From the NCBI RefSeq assembly GCF_026686735.1, contig NZ_CP113432.1:372001-436000 (forward strand): a stretch of DNA of 64,000 bases. Direction: 5' to 3'. The DNA comes from Pseudomonas triclosanedens (GTDB taxonomy: Bacteria; Pseudomonadota; Gammaproteobacteria; Pseudomonadales; Pseudomonadaceae). The position numbers and the translations under genes were made by a program. Under the pieces are notes generated by a model, which was not told the DNA's origin, did no database searches, and saw only the letters and a program-made list of their open reading frames with translations. Within the stretch, counting starts at the first letter, position 1. Each line of letters starts with the position of its first letter. Below, piece after piece: positions 49,107-57,826 of this stretch.

Positions 49107-49541
49107 ATGAGCGAACAGCATCCCAGCCGCGCCGACTACGCGCACTTCCAGCCGATCACCACGCGCTGGCACGACAACGACATCTACGGCCATGTGAACA
49201 ACGTGACCTATTACGGCTTCTTCGATACGGCGGTGAACACCTATCTGATCGAGCGCGGCGGCCTGGATATCCACGGCGGCGAGGTGGTGGGTTTCGTGGT
49301 GAGTTCAAGCTGCGACTACTTCGCGCCGGTGGCCTTCCCCGAGCGTATCGAGGTCGGCTTGCGGGTCGGCAAGCTGGGCAACAGCTCGGTGCAGTACGAA
49401 CTGGCGATCTTCCGCGAGGGCGACGAACTGGCCTGCGCGGCGGGCAAGTTCGTGCACGTATTCGTGGATCGCGCCAGCAACCGTCCCGTAGCCATTCCTC
49501 CCGGGCTGCGCGAGGCGATGCAGGTGCTTGTGCGCGGCTGA
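49107..49541 (+). CDS. 4-hydroxybenzoyl-CoA-type acyl-CoA thioesterase
   Basis: A 144-residue hotdog-fold thioesterase. The catalytic signature RWHDNDIYGHVNNVTYYGFF contains the Asp in the usual position of the 4HBT family; RIEVGLRVGKLGNSSVQYEL matches the central strands. ATG 49107 is preceded by GAGAG; the frame could start upstream at 49068 but that part overlaps the preceding gene. Probably co-transcribed with the Fe-dependent dehydrogenase. Confidence 0.9.
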   Translation: MSEQHPSRADYAHFQPITTRWHDNDIYGHVNNVTYYGFFDTAVNTYLIERGGLDIHGGEVVGFVVSSSCDYFAPVAFPERIEVGLRVGKLGNSSVQYELAIFREGDELACAAGKFVHVFVDRASNRPVAIPPGLREAMQVLVRG

Positions 49542-49549
49542 CCCGTCCG

Positions 49550-49909
49550 TTACCAGCCCATCGGGTAGTGCTCGATCCGGCAGGGCTTTTCGTTGCCGTC
49601 GTTCTTGCACATGCCGTCCAGGTACTGGTAACGCATCCACACCCGCTGGCCGGGCTTGGGCCAGTGCTTGCGCGGGATCATGCTCTGGTAGTCGGCGCTC
49701 TCCGGCTCGAAGGCGATCACCGCGCCGCGCGGCGGGCATTGCGCCGCCTCGTTCTGCGTCTTCACCGACTCCACGCGACCCTTGAGGCCGGGGTGGGGTT
49801 GGGTCACCGTTTCTGTGATCTCCACTTCCATGCGGCAGACTTCCCAGTCCGCCGCATGGGCCGAGGGTATTGCGAGAACGGGCAGGAACAGCCCAGCAAC
49901 AGCTTTCAC
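49550..49909 (-). CDS. Periplasmic hypothetical protein
   Basis: A 119-residue protein with a signal peptide (MKAVAGLFLPVLAIPSAHA, cleavage before ADWEVC). The mature part has four cysteines (WEVCRMEVEITETV, AAQCPPRG, DGMCKNDGNEKPCRIEHY), suggesting disulfide bonds. I do not recognise the family. It is convergent with the thioesterase gene, 8 bases apart. Confidence 0.7.
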   Translation of the reverse strand: MKAVAGLFLPVLAIPSAHAADWEVCRMEVEITETVTQPHPGLKGRVESVKTQNEAAQCPPRGAVIAFEPESADYQSMIPRKHWPKPGQRVWMRYQYLDGMCKNDGNEKPCRIEHYPMGW

Positions 49910-50186
49910 GACAAACTCCTTGTAGCCAGTTATCCCTGGCCTGCAAGCCTATACCACGCCCGCCAAATGGCACGTCCGGAGGGTTGCCCTGGCCGGTGTG
50001 GCGGCCGTATACCGGCCGTCGGTCGGCAGTTCACCCAGGCGTCGCCGCCTCCGTATGGAGAGCGCTAAACCTGCCGCGCGGTTCCCCGCACTCCTTGGAT
50101 CCGATACGCAACCCTGTGCCGCATCGGAATCCGGCGACCCCCGATAACCTCTGCGCGAGGTCTTGGCACACAACGAGGATTGCCCT

Positions 50187-50726
50187 GTGTCCAAGCAACG
50201 CTTGCCCGTCCACGCACCCGATATCTCGGCCCTTGCCCGCTCACTGGCGCGCCAGTTGGATGAGGCGCCGGAGCGCCCTGGCCATGTCGAGCTGCTCAAC
50301 CTGCTGGCCCGCGCGGTCGGCTTCCGCAACTACCAGGCACTGCGTGCCAGCCGTCTGGCCGAAGCGCGTCTGGCCCGCGGGGCCGAGCCGGAGGCGGTGG
50401 TGGACTTTCGCCGCATCGAGCAGTGGCGGCGCTACTTCGATGAGTCCGGCTGTCTGCGGCGCTGGCCGAAGAAACACAGCCACCGCGAGGCCTGCCTCTG
50501 GGTGTTGCGGTCGCGGCTGCCGGCGCGGCGCAGTTGGAGCGAGCGCGAGATCAACGAGTGCCTGCGCGGGCAGGAGTGCATTGGCGATCACCTGCTGCTG
50601 CGCCGCGCCCTGGTCGACGGCGGTTGGCTGGCGCGCACCGACGATGGCAGCGAGTACCGCCGTGTGGAGCGGCGTCCGCCGATGGAACCGGGCGCGCTGC
50701 TGTCCTGTCTGCCGGTCTGTGCGTAA
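50187..50726 (+). CDS. DUF2087-domain protein, putative DNA-binding
   Basis: About 179 residues from GTG 50187, which has GAGG 8 bases upstream; TTG 50163 is a possible earlier start without a ribosome-binding site. The N-terminal half (~1-80) contains the helical pattern ARSLARQLDEAPERPGHVELLNLLARAVGFRNYQALRA. The C-terminal half carries the DUF2087 pattern RWPKKHSHREACLWVLRSRL, then SEREINECLRG and DHLLLRRALVDGGWLARTDDGSEYRR, which resembles a winged helix found in small regulators. Function unknown. Confidence 0.8.
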   Translation: MSKQRLPVHAPDISALARSLARQLDEAPERPGHVELLNLLARAVGFRNYQALRASRLAEARLARGAEPEAVVDFRRIEQWRRYFDESGCLRRWPKKHSHREACLWVLRSRLPARRSWSEREINECLRGQECIGDHLLLRRALVDGGWLARTDDGSEYRRVERRPPMEPGALLSCLPVCA

Positions 50727-50744
50727 TCGGCCCGTCTGAAACGA

Positions 50745-50770
50745 GAAAGCCCGCCTGATGGCGGGCTTTC
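50745..50770. terminator. Bidirectional terminator
   Basis: GAAAGCCCGCC (50745-50755) and GGCGGGCTTTC (50760-50770) form an 11-bp stem with a TGAT loop between convergent genes, with A and T runs in the stem base usable in both directions. Confidence 0.88.
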
Positions 50771-50786
50771 TGCATGAGCACGGCGA

Positions 50787-51227
50787 TCAGTCGTCGTGAT
50801 GCTTGTGCTTATGCTTGTTCTTGTAGTGGCCATTGCCCTTATGGTTGCCGCTCTTGTGGCTGCTGTGGCCGTCATCGTCGTCGGCCAGGTGGTTGCCCAG
50901 CGCACCGCCGGCTGCACCGCCCAGGCCGGCGCCAATGGCCGCGCCAGTGGAGCCGCCAACCTTGTTGCCGATCACCGAGCCGCCCGCTGCGCCCAGGCCG
51001 CCGCCGATGGCGGCTTCGGTCTTCTTGCCGTCCTTGGCGCCCATTGCGCCGCCGGCTGCACCACCTACGCCAGCGCCGATCGCGGCACCGGTGGAGCCGC
51101 CCAGGGCGCCGCCGACCACGTTGCCGAGCGCGCCGCCTACACCGCTGCCAATGGCGGCCTTGGTGTCGTCGGCCATAGCGTGGGCGGCCAGCAGGCTGAG
51201 GGCCAGTACGGAGAGAGTCTTACGCAT
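50787..51227 (-). CDS. Exported glycine-zipper protein with His-rich tail
   Basis: A 146-residue protein: signal peptide (MRKTLSVLALSLLAAHAMA), two glycine-zipper blocks of GxxxG/GGAxGG periodicity (~25-65 and ~70-110, for example GSTGAAIGAGVGGAAGGAMG), and a tail (~112-146) rich in Asp, His and Lys ending KNKHKHKHHDD. Glycine zippers usually insert in or associate with membranes; the tail could bind metal. Paralogue of the next upstream gene. Function unknown. Confidence 0.82.
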   Translation of the reverse strand: MRKTLSVLALSLLAAHAMADDTKAAIGSGVGGALGNVVGGALGGSTGAAIGAGVGGAAGGAMGAKDGKKTEAAIGGGLGAAGGSVIGNKVGGSTGAAIGAGLGGAAGGALGNHLADDDDGHSSHKSGNHKGNGHYKNKHKHKHHDD

Positions 51228-51349
51228 GTTGCGAACCTGAATGTAGGGAAGTTATTGGGGAATTGTCCCGCACACGAAACAGCCGGGCAACGTGTGCCCG
51301 GCTGTTGGTCGACGTTCGGAGCGATGGAACGTTGAAAATTTGCGCTGAA

Positions 51350-51856
51350 TCAATCGTCCCAGTCGCCACGATGGTGTTTGCCGCGCCAGTGCTTGTGCTT
51401 GTACCAGCCGCGGTGACGACCGTTGTCGTGCCAGTGACGGTCGTCGTAGCGAGCGCGGCGGTAGCCGTGGCGGTAGTCGTCGTCATCGTCGTCGCGGTTG
51501 CTGTCGGCATAGTGGTTGCCCAGCGCGCCACCAGCGCCTCCGCCCAGGGCTGCGCCGATCAGGCCGCCCGTGGTGCTGCCCATCTTGTTGCCGATCACCT
51601 GGCCGCCCGCGGCGCCCAGGCCGCCGCCAATGGCGGCTTCCGTCTTGTTGCCGTGGCGGGCACCGACCGCGCCACCGGCTGCACCGCCGAGACCGCCACC
51701 GATGGCGGCGCCGGTGCTGCCGCCGACTGCCTGGCCGACGACAGAACCCAATACCCCGCCCAGGGCGCCACCGACGCCGGCACGGGTGTCGCCGTCCGCG
51801 AAGGCGGTGCCACCGACCAGCGCAAGAGACAACAGGAGCATCGAGGAGTACTTCAT
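51350..51856 (-). CDS. Exported glycine-zipper protein with Arg/His/Asp-rich tail
   Basis: A 168-residue paralogue of the neighbouring glycine-zipper gene: signal peptide (MKYSSMLLLSLALVGGTAFA), glycine-zipper core (~25-118) including AAIGGGLGAAGGQVIGNKMG, nearly identical in pattern to the other copy, and a different tail (~119-168) with DDDDDDYRHGYRRARYDDRHW and KHKHWRGKHHRGDWDD. The shared core and diverged tails suggest duplication followed by tail specialisation. Confidence 0.82.
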   Translation of the reverse strand: MKYSSMLLLSLALVGGTAFADGDTRAGVGGALGGVLGSVVGQAVGGSTGAAIGGGLGGAAGGAVGARHGNKTEAAIGGGLGAAGGQVIGNKMGSTTGGLIGAALGGGAGGALGNHYADSNRDDDDDDYRHGYRRARYDDRHWHDNGRHRGWYKHKHWRGKHHRGDWDD

Positions 51857-52222
51857 AGAGAGGATCTCTCTGTGGGGATGTTGGTGGCGATCCTCTGTTT
51901 GCGCGAAGGCTCTGACAAGGTACTTCCGACGAGTAACACGACTTTCATCAAATAATGCAAGTATATGATTTAAGGTCAGAACTTTTTCGATTCCGGGCTG
52001 TCTGAGTGTTATTCCGGGGTTCTGCTTTCAGCGTGCATTCATCACAAAATGCCATTGAAATGATGGCTTTTCACGCGGCGTCCCTTCTTTCTCCGAATCT
52101 GCTTTCAAACCTCTTTGCACATGAACCGGCTGCGGCGTTTTTTCGCGTGGCGCGACTGTCCATGCGCGCGGCAAAAAAACTGCGGGGCGGTGCGTTGGAG
52201 AGCCGGGTTCGCCGATGCGGCG
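51857..52222. other. Gene-free, locally AT-rich gap
   Basis: About 366 bases between the glycine-zipper gene start and the molybdenum oxidoreductase end. The part 51935-52100 is clearly richer in A and T than its surroundings (for example ATAATGCAAGTATATGATTT) and probably holds the glycine-zipper promoter. Short frames here have no homology I recognise. No RNA gene was identified. Confidence 0.5.
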
Positions 52223-52244
52223 AGGCGCTCCGGCTGGAGCGCCT
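52223..52244 (-). terminator. Hairpin after the molybdenum oxidoreductase gene
   Basis: AGGCGCTCC (52223-52231), GGCT loop, GGAGCGCCT (52236-52244): a perfect 9-bp stem 7 bases beyond the stop on the minus strand; no T tract. Confidence 0.5.
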
Positions 52245-52251
52245 TGGGGCA

Positions 52252-54573
52252 TCAGGCGATGCGCAGGCTTGGCCGCGCTTTCTCGAAGCGGATGGCGACG
52301 AACTTGGAGGTCGGCGTGTGGCTGCCCACGCCGTGGCTTTCCAGCGGTACCAGCGGGTTGGTTTCGGGATAGTAGGCCGCGGCCTGACCCGTGGGGATGT
52401 CATACGCTAGCAGGGTGAAGCCGCTGACGCGGCGTTCCACGCCATCGGCCCATAGCGAGACCATGTCCACCTTGTCGCCCGGCTCGAAGCCCAGGCGACG
52501 GATATCCGCCTCGTTGGCGAACACCACTTCGCGCTGGCCGCGTACGCCGCGGTAGCGGTCGTCGAGGCCGTAGATGGTGGTGTTGTACTGGTCGTGGGAG
52601 CGCAGTGTCTGCAGGATCAGGTGCGGCTGCTGGCCGGTATCGCGGATCTTTTCGTGAAGCAGGTCTGCCGGCAGCGGATGGCTGTGGAAGTTGGCCTTGC
52701 CGCTGGCAGTGTTCCAGCTCCGCGCGCCGGCTGCGTTGCCCAGGTAGAAGCCGCCCGGGTGCGCGACGCGGCGGTTGAAGTCGGCGAAACCGGGGATGGT
52801 GTCGGCGATCAGGTCGCGGATGCGGTCGTAGTTGGCGATCATCGCGTCCCAGTCCACCGGGTGGTTGCCCAGCGTGGCCTTGGCGATGCCGGCGATGATG
52901 GCAGGCTCGGAGCGCATCTGCGCCGACGACGGTTCCAACTGCCCGTAGGACGCATGGATCATGCTGAAGGAGTCTTCCACCGTCACTGCTTGCGGGCCCT
53001 CGGCCTGGCGGTCGATGTCGGTGCGGCCCAGGCACGGCAGGATCAGCGCATCGCCGCCAACGGTCAGGTGGCTGCGGTTGAGCTTGGTGCTGATCTGTAC
53101 GGTCAGCGCGCAGCTCCGCAGGGCTCGGTGGGTGCGAGGACTGTCCGGGGTGGCCTGGGCGAAGTTGCCGCCCAGGCCGATGAAGACCCGGGCCTGGCCG
53201 TAGAGCATTGCGTTGATCGCCTCGACCGTGTTGTGGCCGTTCTCGCGCGGCACCTTGAACTGGAAGCGGCGCTCGATGGCGTCCAGCAGCGAGGCTGGCG
53301 GCCGCTCGTTGATGCCCATCGTACGGTCGCCCTGCACGTTGCTGTGGCCGCGCACCGGGCACAGCCCCGCGCCCGGTCGACCGATGTTGCCGCGCAGCAG
53401 TTGCAGATTGACGATTTCCTGGATGGTCGGCACCGAGTGATGGTGCTGCGTGATGCCCATCGCCCAGCAGACGATCACGCGCTCGGCGCGGCGATACATG
53501 ATCGCGGCCTGCTCGATTTCTGCCAGGCTCAGGCCGGATTGCTGCTGGATGTGTTCCCAACCGGTGGCGTCCAGCTCGGCGAGGTAGGCGTCGAGGCCCT
53601 GGGTGTGTTCGGCGATGAAGACGTGATCGAAGACCGCCGGTTCGCCCTTGGCCTGGGCGTCGCGCTCCCATTGCAGTAGGAACTTGGCGATACCGCGCAC
53701 GGCAGCCATGTCGCCACCCAGCGCGGGACGGAAGAATGCAGTGTTCAGCGGCTCGGAGCCGTTGGTGAGCATCTCCAGAGCGTGTTGTGGGTGCTGGAAG
53801 CGTTCCAGGCCGCGCTCCTTGAGCGGGTTGAAGGCGACAACCTGGGCGCCGCGCTTCACCGCTTCGCGCAGCGGTTCGAGCATGCGCGGGTGGTTGGTGC
53901 CGGGGTTCTGGCCGAAGACGAAGATGGCGTCGGCGTGTTCGAAGTCGGCGAAGGTCACGCTGCCCTTGCCGACGCCAACGCTCTGGCCCAGGGCGACGCC
54001 GCTTGCCTCGTGGCACATGTTCGAGCAGTCGGGGAAGTTGTTGGTACCGAAGGCGCGAACGAACAACTGGTAGAGAAACGCGGCCTCGTTGCTGGCGCGA
54101 CCGGAGGTGTAGAACTCGGCCTGGTTGGGGCTTTCCAGTGCCTTGAGGTGGCGGGCGATGAGGGCGAAGGCATCGTCCCAGCCGATCGGCAGGTAGCGGT
54201 CGGTCGCCGGGTCGTAGCGCATCGGTTCGGTCAGCCGTCCCTGGTACTCCAGCCAGTAGTCACTCTGTTCGCGCAGTGCGCTGACGCTGTGGCGGGCGAA
54301 GAAGGTGGCGTCCACGCGGCGCTTGGTGGCTTCCCAGTTAACCGCCTTGGCGCCGTTCTCGCAGAACTTCACGCGGCCATCTTCGGGCGAGTCGCCCCAG
54401 GCGCAGCCGGGGCAGTCGAAGCCGCCGTTCTGGTTGGTCTTGAGCAGCGCGCGCAGGTTCTTGAAGGGCTGCTTGCTGTCCAGCCAGAAGCGCGTGACGC
54501 TGACCAGCGCGCCCCAACCGGCGGCGGGGCCCTTGTACGGCTGGTAGCGGGGATTTTCCTGTTGCAGGCTCAT
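52252..54573 (-). CDS. FdhF/YdeP-family molybdopterin oxidoreductase
   Basis: A 773-residue cytosolic molybdenum enzyme of the YdeP branch of formate-dehydrogenase-like proteins. ATG 54573 (MSLQQENPRY) was chosen because it overlaps the fdhD stop (ATGA); the frame opens earlier but inside fdhD. Cysteines C54, C57 and C71 (FDCPGCAWG ... KFCENGAK) suggest an iron-sulfur site; PDCSNMCHEASG (~182-191) lies where the Mo ligand of formate dehydrogenases is found, with Cys and no Sec. C-terminal molybdopterin dinucleotide-binding domain from ~640. Its substrate is unproven; E. coli YdeP is linked to acid resistance. Paired with fdhD. Confidence 0.9.
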   Translation of the reverse strand: MSLQQENPRYQPYKGPAAGWGALVSVTRFWLDSKQPFKNLRALLKTNQNGGFDCPGCAWGDSPEDGRVKFCENGAKAVNWEATKRRVDATFFARHSVSALREQSDYWLEYQGRLTEPMRYDPATDRYLPIGWDDAFALIARHLKALESPNQAEFYTSGRASNEAAFLYQLFVRAFGTNNFPDCSNMCHEASGVALGQSVGVGKGSVTFADFEHADAIFVFGQNPGTNHPRMLEPLREAVKRGAQVVAFNPLKERGLERFQHPQHALEMLTNGSEPLNTAFFRPALGGDMAAVRGIAKFLLQWERDAQAKGEPAVFDHVFIAEHTQGLDAYLAELDATGWEHIQQQSGLSLAEIEQAAIMYRRAERVIVCWAMGITQHHHSVPTIQEIVNLQLLRGNIGRPGAGLCPVRGHSNVQGDRTMGINERPPASLLDAIERRFQFKVPRENGHNTVEAINAMLYGQARVFIGLGGNFAQATPDSPRTHRALRSCALTVQISTKLNRSHLTVGGDALILPCLGRTDIDRQAEGPQAVTVEDSFSMIHASYGQLEPSSAQMRSEPAIIAGIAKATLGNHPVDWDAMIANYDRIRDLIADTIPGFADFNRRVAHPGGFYLGNAAGARSWNTASGKANFHSHPLPADLLHEKIRDTGQQPHLILQTLRSHDQYNTTIYGLDDRYRGVRGQREVVFANEADIRRLGFEPGDKVDMVSLWADGVERRVSGFTLLAYDIPTGQAAAYYPETNPLVPLESHGVGSHTPTSKFVAIRFEKARPSLRIA

Positions 54574-55421
54574 GGGCGACTCTCCCGGTCGGCTTGCGGC
54601 GCGGGGCTGTAGACGCGGGGCGCGCTGCGGTGGGGCAAGTGGATCAGGTTCAGGTTGTGCTCGCGGGCCCACTGTACGGTGAGCCCCGTCGGCGCGGACA
54701 GGCTGACCAGTGTGGCGAGCCCGGCGCGCACGGCCTTGTGGATGAGTTCCAGGCTGCAGCGGCTGGTGACCACGGCGAAGCCATCGCGCAGGTCCAGGCG
54801 CTGGCGCTTGAGGGCGCCGAGCAGTTTGTCGAGGGCGTTGTGCCGGCCGATGTCTTCGCGGCACAGGCGGATGTCGCCACGGCCGTCGACGAACAGCGCG
54901 GCGTGCAGCGCGCCGCTGCGGCGGGCGAGGGCCTGCGCGGCGTCGATGCGTTCACGCAGACCATGCAGGTGTTCGGCGGCAGGTAACTCCGCCGGGGCCA
55001 GCCTGTCCAGACGCGGCAGGGCCTGCTCCAGCGCTTCCACGCCGCACAGGCCGCAGCCGCTGTTGCCGGCGAGCTGCCTGCGCTGTTGCTTGAGCGCCCA
55101 GAAGGCGCGGCTGCTGATCTGGACTTCGGCGGTGACAGCTTCGCCGTGCTGGGCCAGGCGGATGTCATAGATATCGTCGATGGAGTCGACCAGCCCCGCG
55201 CCTAGGCTGAAACCGTGGACGAAATCTTCCAGGTCGCTCGGCGAGACCATCATCACGGCCTGGTTGAGCCCGTTGTAGGCGATGGCCAGGGCGATCTCGT
55301 CGGCCAGTGGCGCGAGACCGGCGGCCGCTTGCGGGGCGAGTTCGGCATAGGCATAGCCGTCGGCGGACGCGACGGCGGCCCGGACATCGGCGCGAGCCGG
55401 GCGGGCGATCAGGCAAGGCAT
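54570..55421 (-). CDS. fdhD: Formate dehydrogenase accessory sulfurtransferase FdhD
   Basis: Transfers sulfur from IscS to the molybdenum cofactor of formate dehydrogenases, needed for their activity. 283 residues. The sulfur-carrying cysteine pair is C123-x2-C126 in SGCGLCGVEALEQ. Other conserved features: YNGLNQAVMMVSPSDLEDFVHGFSL, LCREDIGRHNALDKLLG (an FdhD signature), and VVTSRCSLELIHKAVRAG. It overlaps the molybdenum oxidoreductase by 4 bases, which implies it serves that enzyme. Confidence 0.96.
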   Translation of the reverse strand: MPCLIARPARADVRAAVASADGYAYAELAPQAAAGLAPLADEIALAIAYNGLNQAVMMVSPSDLEDFVHGFSLGAGLVDSIDDIYDIRLAQHGEAVTAEVQISSRAFWALKQQRRQLAGNSGCGLCGVEALEQALPRLDRLAPAELPAAEHLHGLRERIDAAQALARRSGALHAALFVDGRGDIRLCREDIGRHNALDKLLGALKRQRLDLRDGFAVVTSRCSLELIHKAVRAGLATLVSLSAPTGLTVQWAREHNLNLIHLPHRSAPRVYSPAPQADRESRP

Positions 55422-55514
55422 GGGCGGAGCCCTGTGGTTCTAGTAATGAGTCCAGCCTAGGGCGACGTTCCGGAGGCGTCTAATCGGTAGTGCCGATGTA
55501 GTGATCGACAATGT

Positions 55515-56414
55515 CTATCGGCTTTCCCGCGAGCCGCCCAGCAGAGCGTTTGCCTCGCGGAAGCAGGCATCGGCCAGGGCCGAGCGCGGTTCGCTGCGGC
55601 GGATGATCAGACCCAGCGGCGAGAGGGTACGTGCGTCGTCGATGGGGGTGAGTGCCAGGTGCTTGTCCTCGCGCTCCAGCCCGCTGCCAAGTGGCATGAT
55701 CGCGCAGCACAGGCCGCGCTCCACTGCTTGCAGCAACTGGTGCACGGCGTCGGTTTCAAGCCGTGGCCGCGGGCTCAGGCCACGGCTGCGGAAACCGTGG
55801 TCGATGGATTGGCGGAAGTGCATCCCGGCCGACAGCAGGCCCAGCGGCAGGTCGACCAGGGCGTCCCAGCTCAGGCTCGGCGCATCGATGGGGAAGTGAC
55901 GGCGATCGTGCAGCAGGCCCATGCGCGTTTCGGCCAGCTCCAGCCCCTGGAAATGCTCACGGTCGAGGCGGTCGAGGTAGGACAGGCCGAGGTCGAGCTG
56001 GTTGCGGCCGAGAGCTTCGAGGATGTTCTCCGAACTCAGGGCGAAGAGCTGGAAGCGCAGCTCGGGGTGGCGCTGGGCGAACAGCTCGACCAGGCGCATG
56101 GGGTCGAAGCCGGCCAGTGGCACTACGCCCAGGCGCAGCGTACCGACCAGTTGCCCACGGCATGCAGCGGCCTCCGCGTACAGCCCGTCGTGGGCGGCGA
56201 GCAGGCTGCGCGCCCAGGCCAGCACGCGCTCGCCGGCTTCGGTGAAGCCTTCGAAGCGTTGGCCTCGCCGCACCAGCTCCAGCCCGAGCTCTTCCTCCAG
56301 GCTGCGCAGTCGCATCGACAGCGTGGGCTGGGTGACATGGCAGCGCGCCGCCGCCTGGCCGAAATGCCGGGTTTCGTCGAGGGCGCAGAGGAATTTCAGC
56401 TGCTTGATGTCCAT
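55515..56414 (-). CDS. LysR-family regulator upstream of fdhD
   Basis: A 299-residue LysR regulator. N-terminal winged helix MDIKQLKFLCALDETRHFGQAAARCHVTQPTLSMRLRSLEE, then an effector domain. It lies 93 bases upstream of fdhD in the same direction, so it may be autoregulated and co-expressed or may control fdhD and the molybdenum oxidoreductase. The effector is unknown. Confidence 0.9.
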   Translation of the reverse strand: MDIKQLKFLCALDETRHFGQAAARCHVTQPTLSMRLRSLEEELGLELVRRGQRFEGFTEAGERVLAWARSLLAAHDGLYAEAAACRGQLVGTLRLGVVPLAGFDPMRLVELFAQRHPELRFQLFALSSENILEALGRNQLDLGLSYLDRLDREHFQGLELAETRMGLLHDRRHFPIDAPSLSWDALVDLPLGLLSAGMHFRQSIDHGFRSRGLSPRPRLETDAVHQLLQAVERGLCCAIMPLGSGLEREDKHLALTPIDDARTLSPLGLIIRRSEPRSALADACFREANALLGGSRESR

Positions 56415-56564
56415 CGTCGATGGCGACTCCGGCTACGTTCTGTCGGGTTGGGGCGGGTTTAGGGCATTTCCGAAATGCCGGTGCGAACTTGCCGTCTAGA
56501 CTACCTCGGGGCGCGGTCTGCCCAATGTCGGCCGTCAGCAACTGTAACCGTAGGGAGAGAAGAA

Positions 56565-57002
56565 ATGGGCATTTTTGCGTTCGTGAAGGAAGCCGGCGAG
56601 AAGCTCTGGGACAGCCTGGTGGGCAACGAGGCTCAGGCTGCCGAGTCGCTCAAGGAGCACGTGGCCAAGGTGGGGTTGGGCAATCCCAACATCCAGGTCA
56701 GCGTGGAAGGTGACAAGGTGATCGCCGCTGGCGAGGTGGCGAGCCAGGAGGAGAAGGAGAAGATCCTGCTGGCGCTGGGTAACGTCGCCGGCATCTCCGG
56801 TGTCGAGGACCGCATCACCGTCGCCACTCCGGCGCCGGAAGCGCGCTTCGTTACAGTGAAGAAGGGCGACACGCTGAGCGCCATCGCCAAGGCCGAGTAC
56901 GGCAATGCCAACGCCTACATGAAGATCTTCGAGGCGAACAAGCCGATGCTCAGCCATCCGGACAAGATCTATCCCGGCCAGGTGCTGCGGATCCCCGCGT
57001 GA
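56565..57002 (+). CDS. BON-LysM protein (YgaU/Kbp-like)
   Basis: A 145-residue protein with an N-terminal BON domain (~20-85, AESLKEHVAKVGLGNPNIQV ... GDKVIAAGEVASQEEKEKILL) and a C-terminal LysM domain (~95-144, FVTVKKGDTLSAIAKAEYGN ... IYPGQVLRIPA). E. coli Kbp (YgaU) has the same layout and binds potassium ions. ATG 56565 is behind AGGGAGAGAAG; the earlier open frame lacks homology. No signal peptide, so probably cytosolic. Confidence 0.92.
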   Translation: MGIFAFVKEAGEKLWDSLVGNEAQAAESLKEHVAKVGLGNPNIQVSVEGDKVIAAGEVASQEEKEKILLALGNVAGISGVEDRITVATPAPEARFVTVKKGDTLSAIAKAEYGNANAYMKIFEANKPMLSHPDKIYPGQVLRIPA

Positions 57003-57009
57003 TGCCTGC

Positions 57010-57032
57010 GAGCCCGGCCCTGAGCCGGGCTC
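57010..57032. terminator. Hairpin between convergent LysM and yrfG genes
   Basis: GAGCCCGGC (57010-57018), loop CCTGA, GCCGGGCTC (57024-57032): a perfect 9-bp stem immediately after the LysM gene and before the yrfG end, without a T tract. Confidence 0.45.
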
Positions 57033-57038
57033 GCCGCG

Positions 57039-57701
57039 TTACAACCCCTCGATCAGCGTCCGGTAGTCTTCCTGGGCGGCGAATTCCTCGGTGTCCTTCG
57101 GCCCCTGGCGGCTGTCCGGGTTGCGCACCGCGAGCAACTGGCCGATACCGAAGCACCGCGCCGCCCGCAGGATCGGCAGGCTGTCATCGATGAACAGGCT
57201 GCGCGCCGGGTCGAAGCCGACGTCGGCGTGCAACGCCTGCCAGAACTGCTGGTCTTCCTTGGGAAATCCATAATCGTGAGAGCTGATCAGCCGGTCGAAC
57301 CACGGTGCAAGCTCCACACGCTCCATCTTCAGCGAGAGCGAGTCGCGGTGCGCATTGGTGATCAGCACCGCGCGCTTGCCGTGGCGGCGCAGGGCAGCGA
57401 GGAACAGGTCGGCGTCCGGGCGCAGGGCGATGAGGTGGGCGACTTCGAGCTTGAGGTCGCGGATCGACAGCTTCAGCTCGCGGCTCCAGAAGTCCAGGCA
57501 GTACCAGTTGAGTTGCCCGGCGTTGTCGCGGAACAACGGCAGCAGCTCGGCGTCGGCCTGCTCGCGGCTGATGCCGTGATGCTGCGCGTAGCGATGCGGC
57601 AGGTGTTCGAGCCAGAAATGGTTGTCGAAATGCAGATCGAGCAAGGTGCCGTCCATGTCGAGCAGGACGGTATCGATGGCTGACCAGGGCAGGGTTGGCA
57701 T
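57039..57701 (-). CDS. yrfG: HAD-family GMP/IMP nucleotidase
   Basis: A 220-residue HAD phosphatase related to E. coli YrfG, which dephosphorylates purine nucleotides. Motif I DTVLLDMDGTLLDLH, motif II VLITNAHRDSLSLKM, motif III lysine FGFPKE-like YGFPKEDQQFWQAL, motif IV SLFIDDSLPILRAA. ATG 57701 gives the family length; the frame extends upstream to 57758 without homology. It is divergent from nudE, as in other Pseudomonas and E. coli. Confidence 0.93.
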   Translation of the reverse strand: MPTLPWSAIDTVLLDMDGTLLDLHFDNHFWLEHLPHRYAQHHGISREQADAELLPLFRDNAGQLNWYCLDFWSRELKLSIRDLKLEVAHLIALRPDADLFLAALRRHGKRAVLITNAHRDSLSLKMERVELAPWFDRLISSHDYGFPKEDQQFWQALHADVGFDPARSLFIDDSLPILRAARCFGIGQLLAVRNPDSRQGPKDTEEFAAQEDYRTLIEGL

Positions 57702-57826
57702 GCGGGGCTCGGAAAAAGAGTGTCGCAATTGTGTCGCGGACAGGCAGCTTCGGCACAATCTCCGACACGGATAATCAGGAAAGGCGGGTTATCATAGCCG
57801 ACCCGGCCACCCCCAGGAGTTGCCCC

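Noticed and set aside
52006..52410. A 134-residue plus-strand ORF in the gap before the molybdenum oxidoreductase
   Set aside because: No ribosome-binding site or recognisable domain, composition unlike neighbouring proteins, and its 3' part runs antisense to a real gene.
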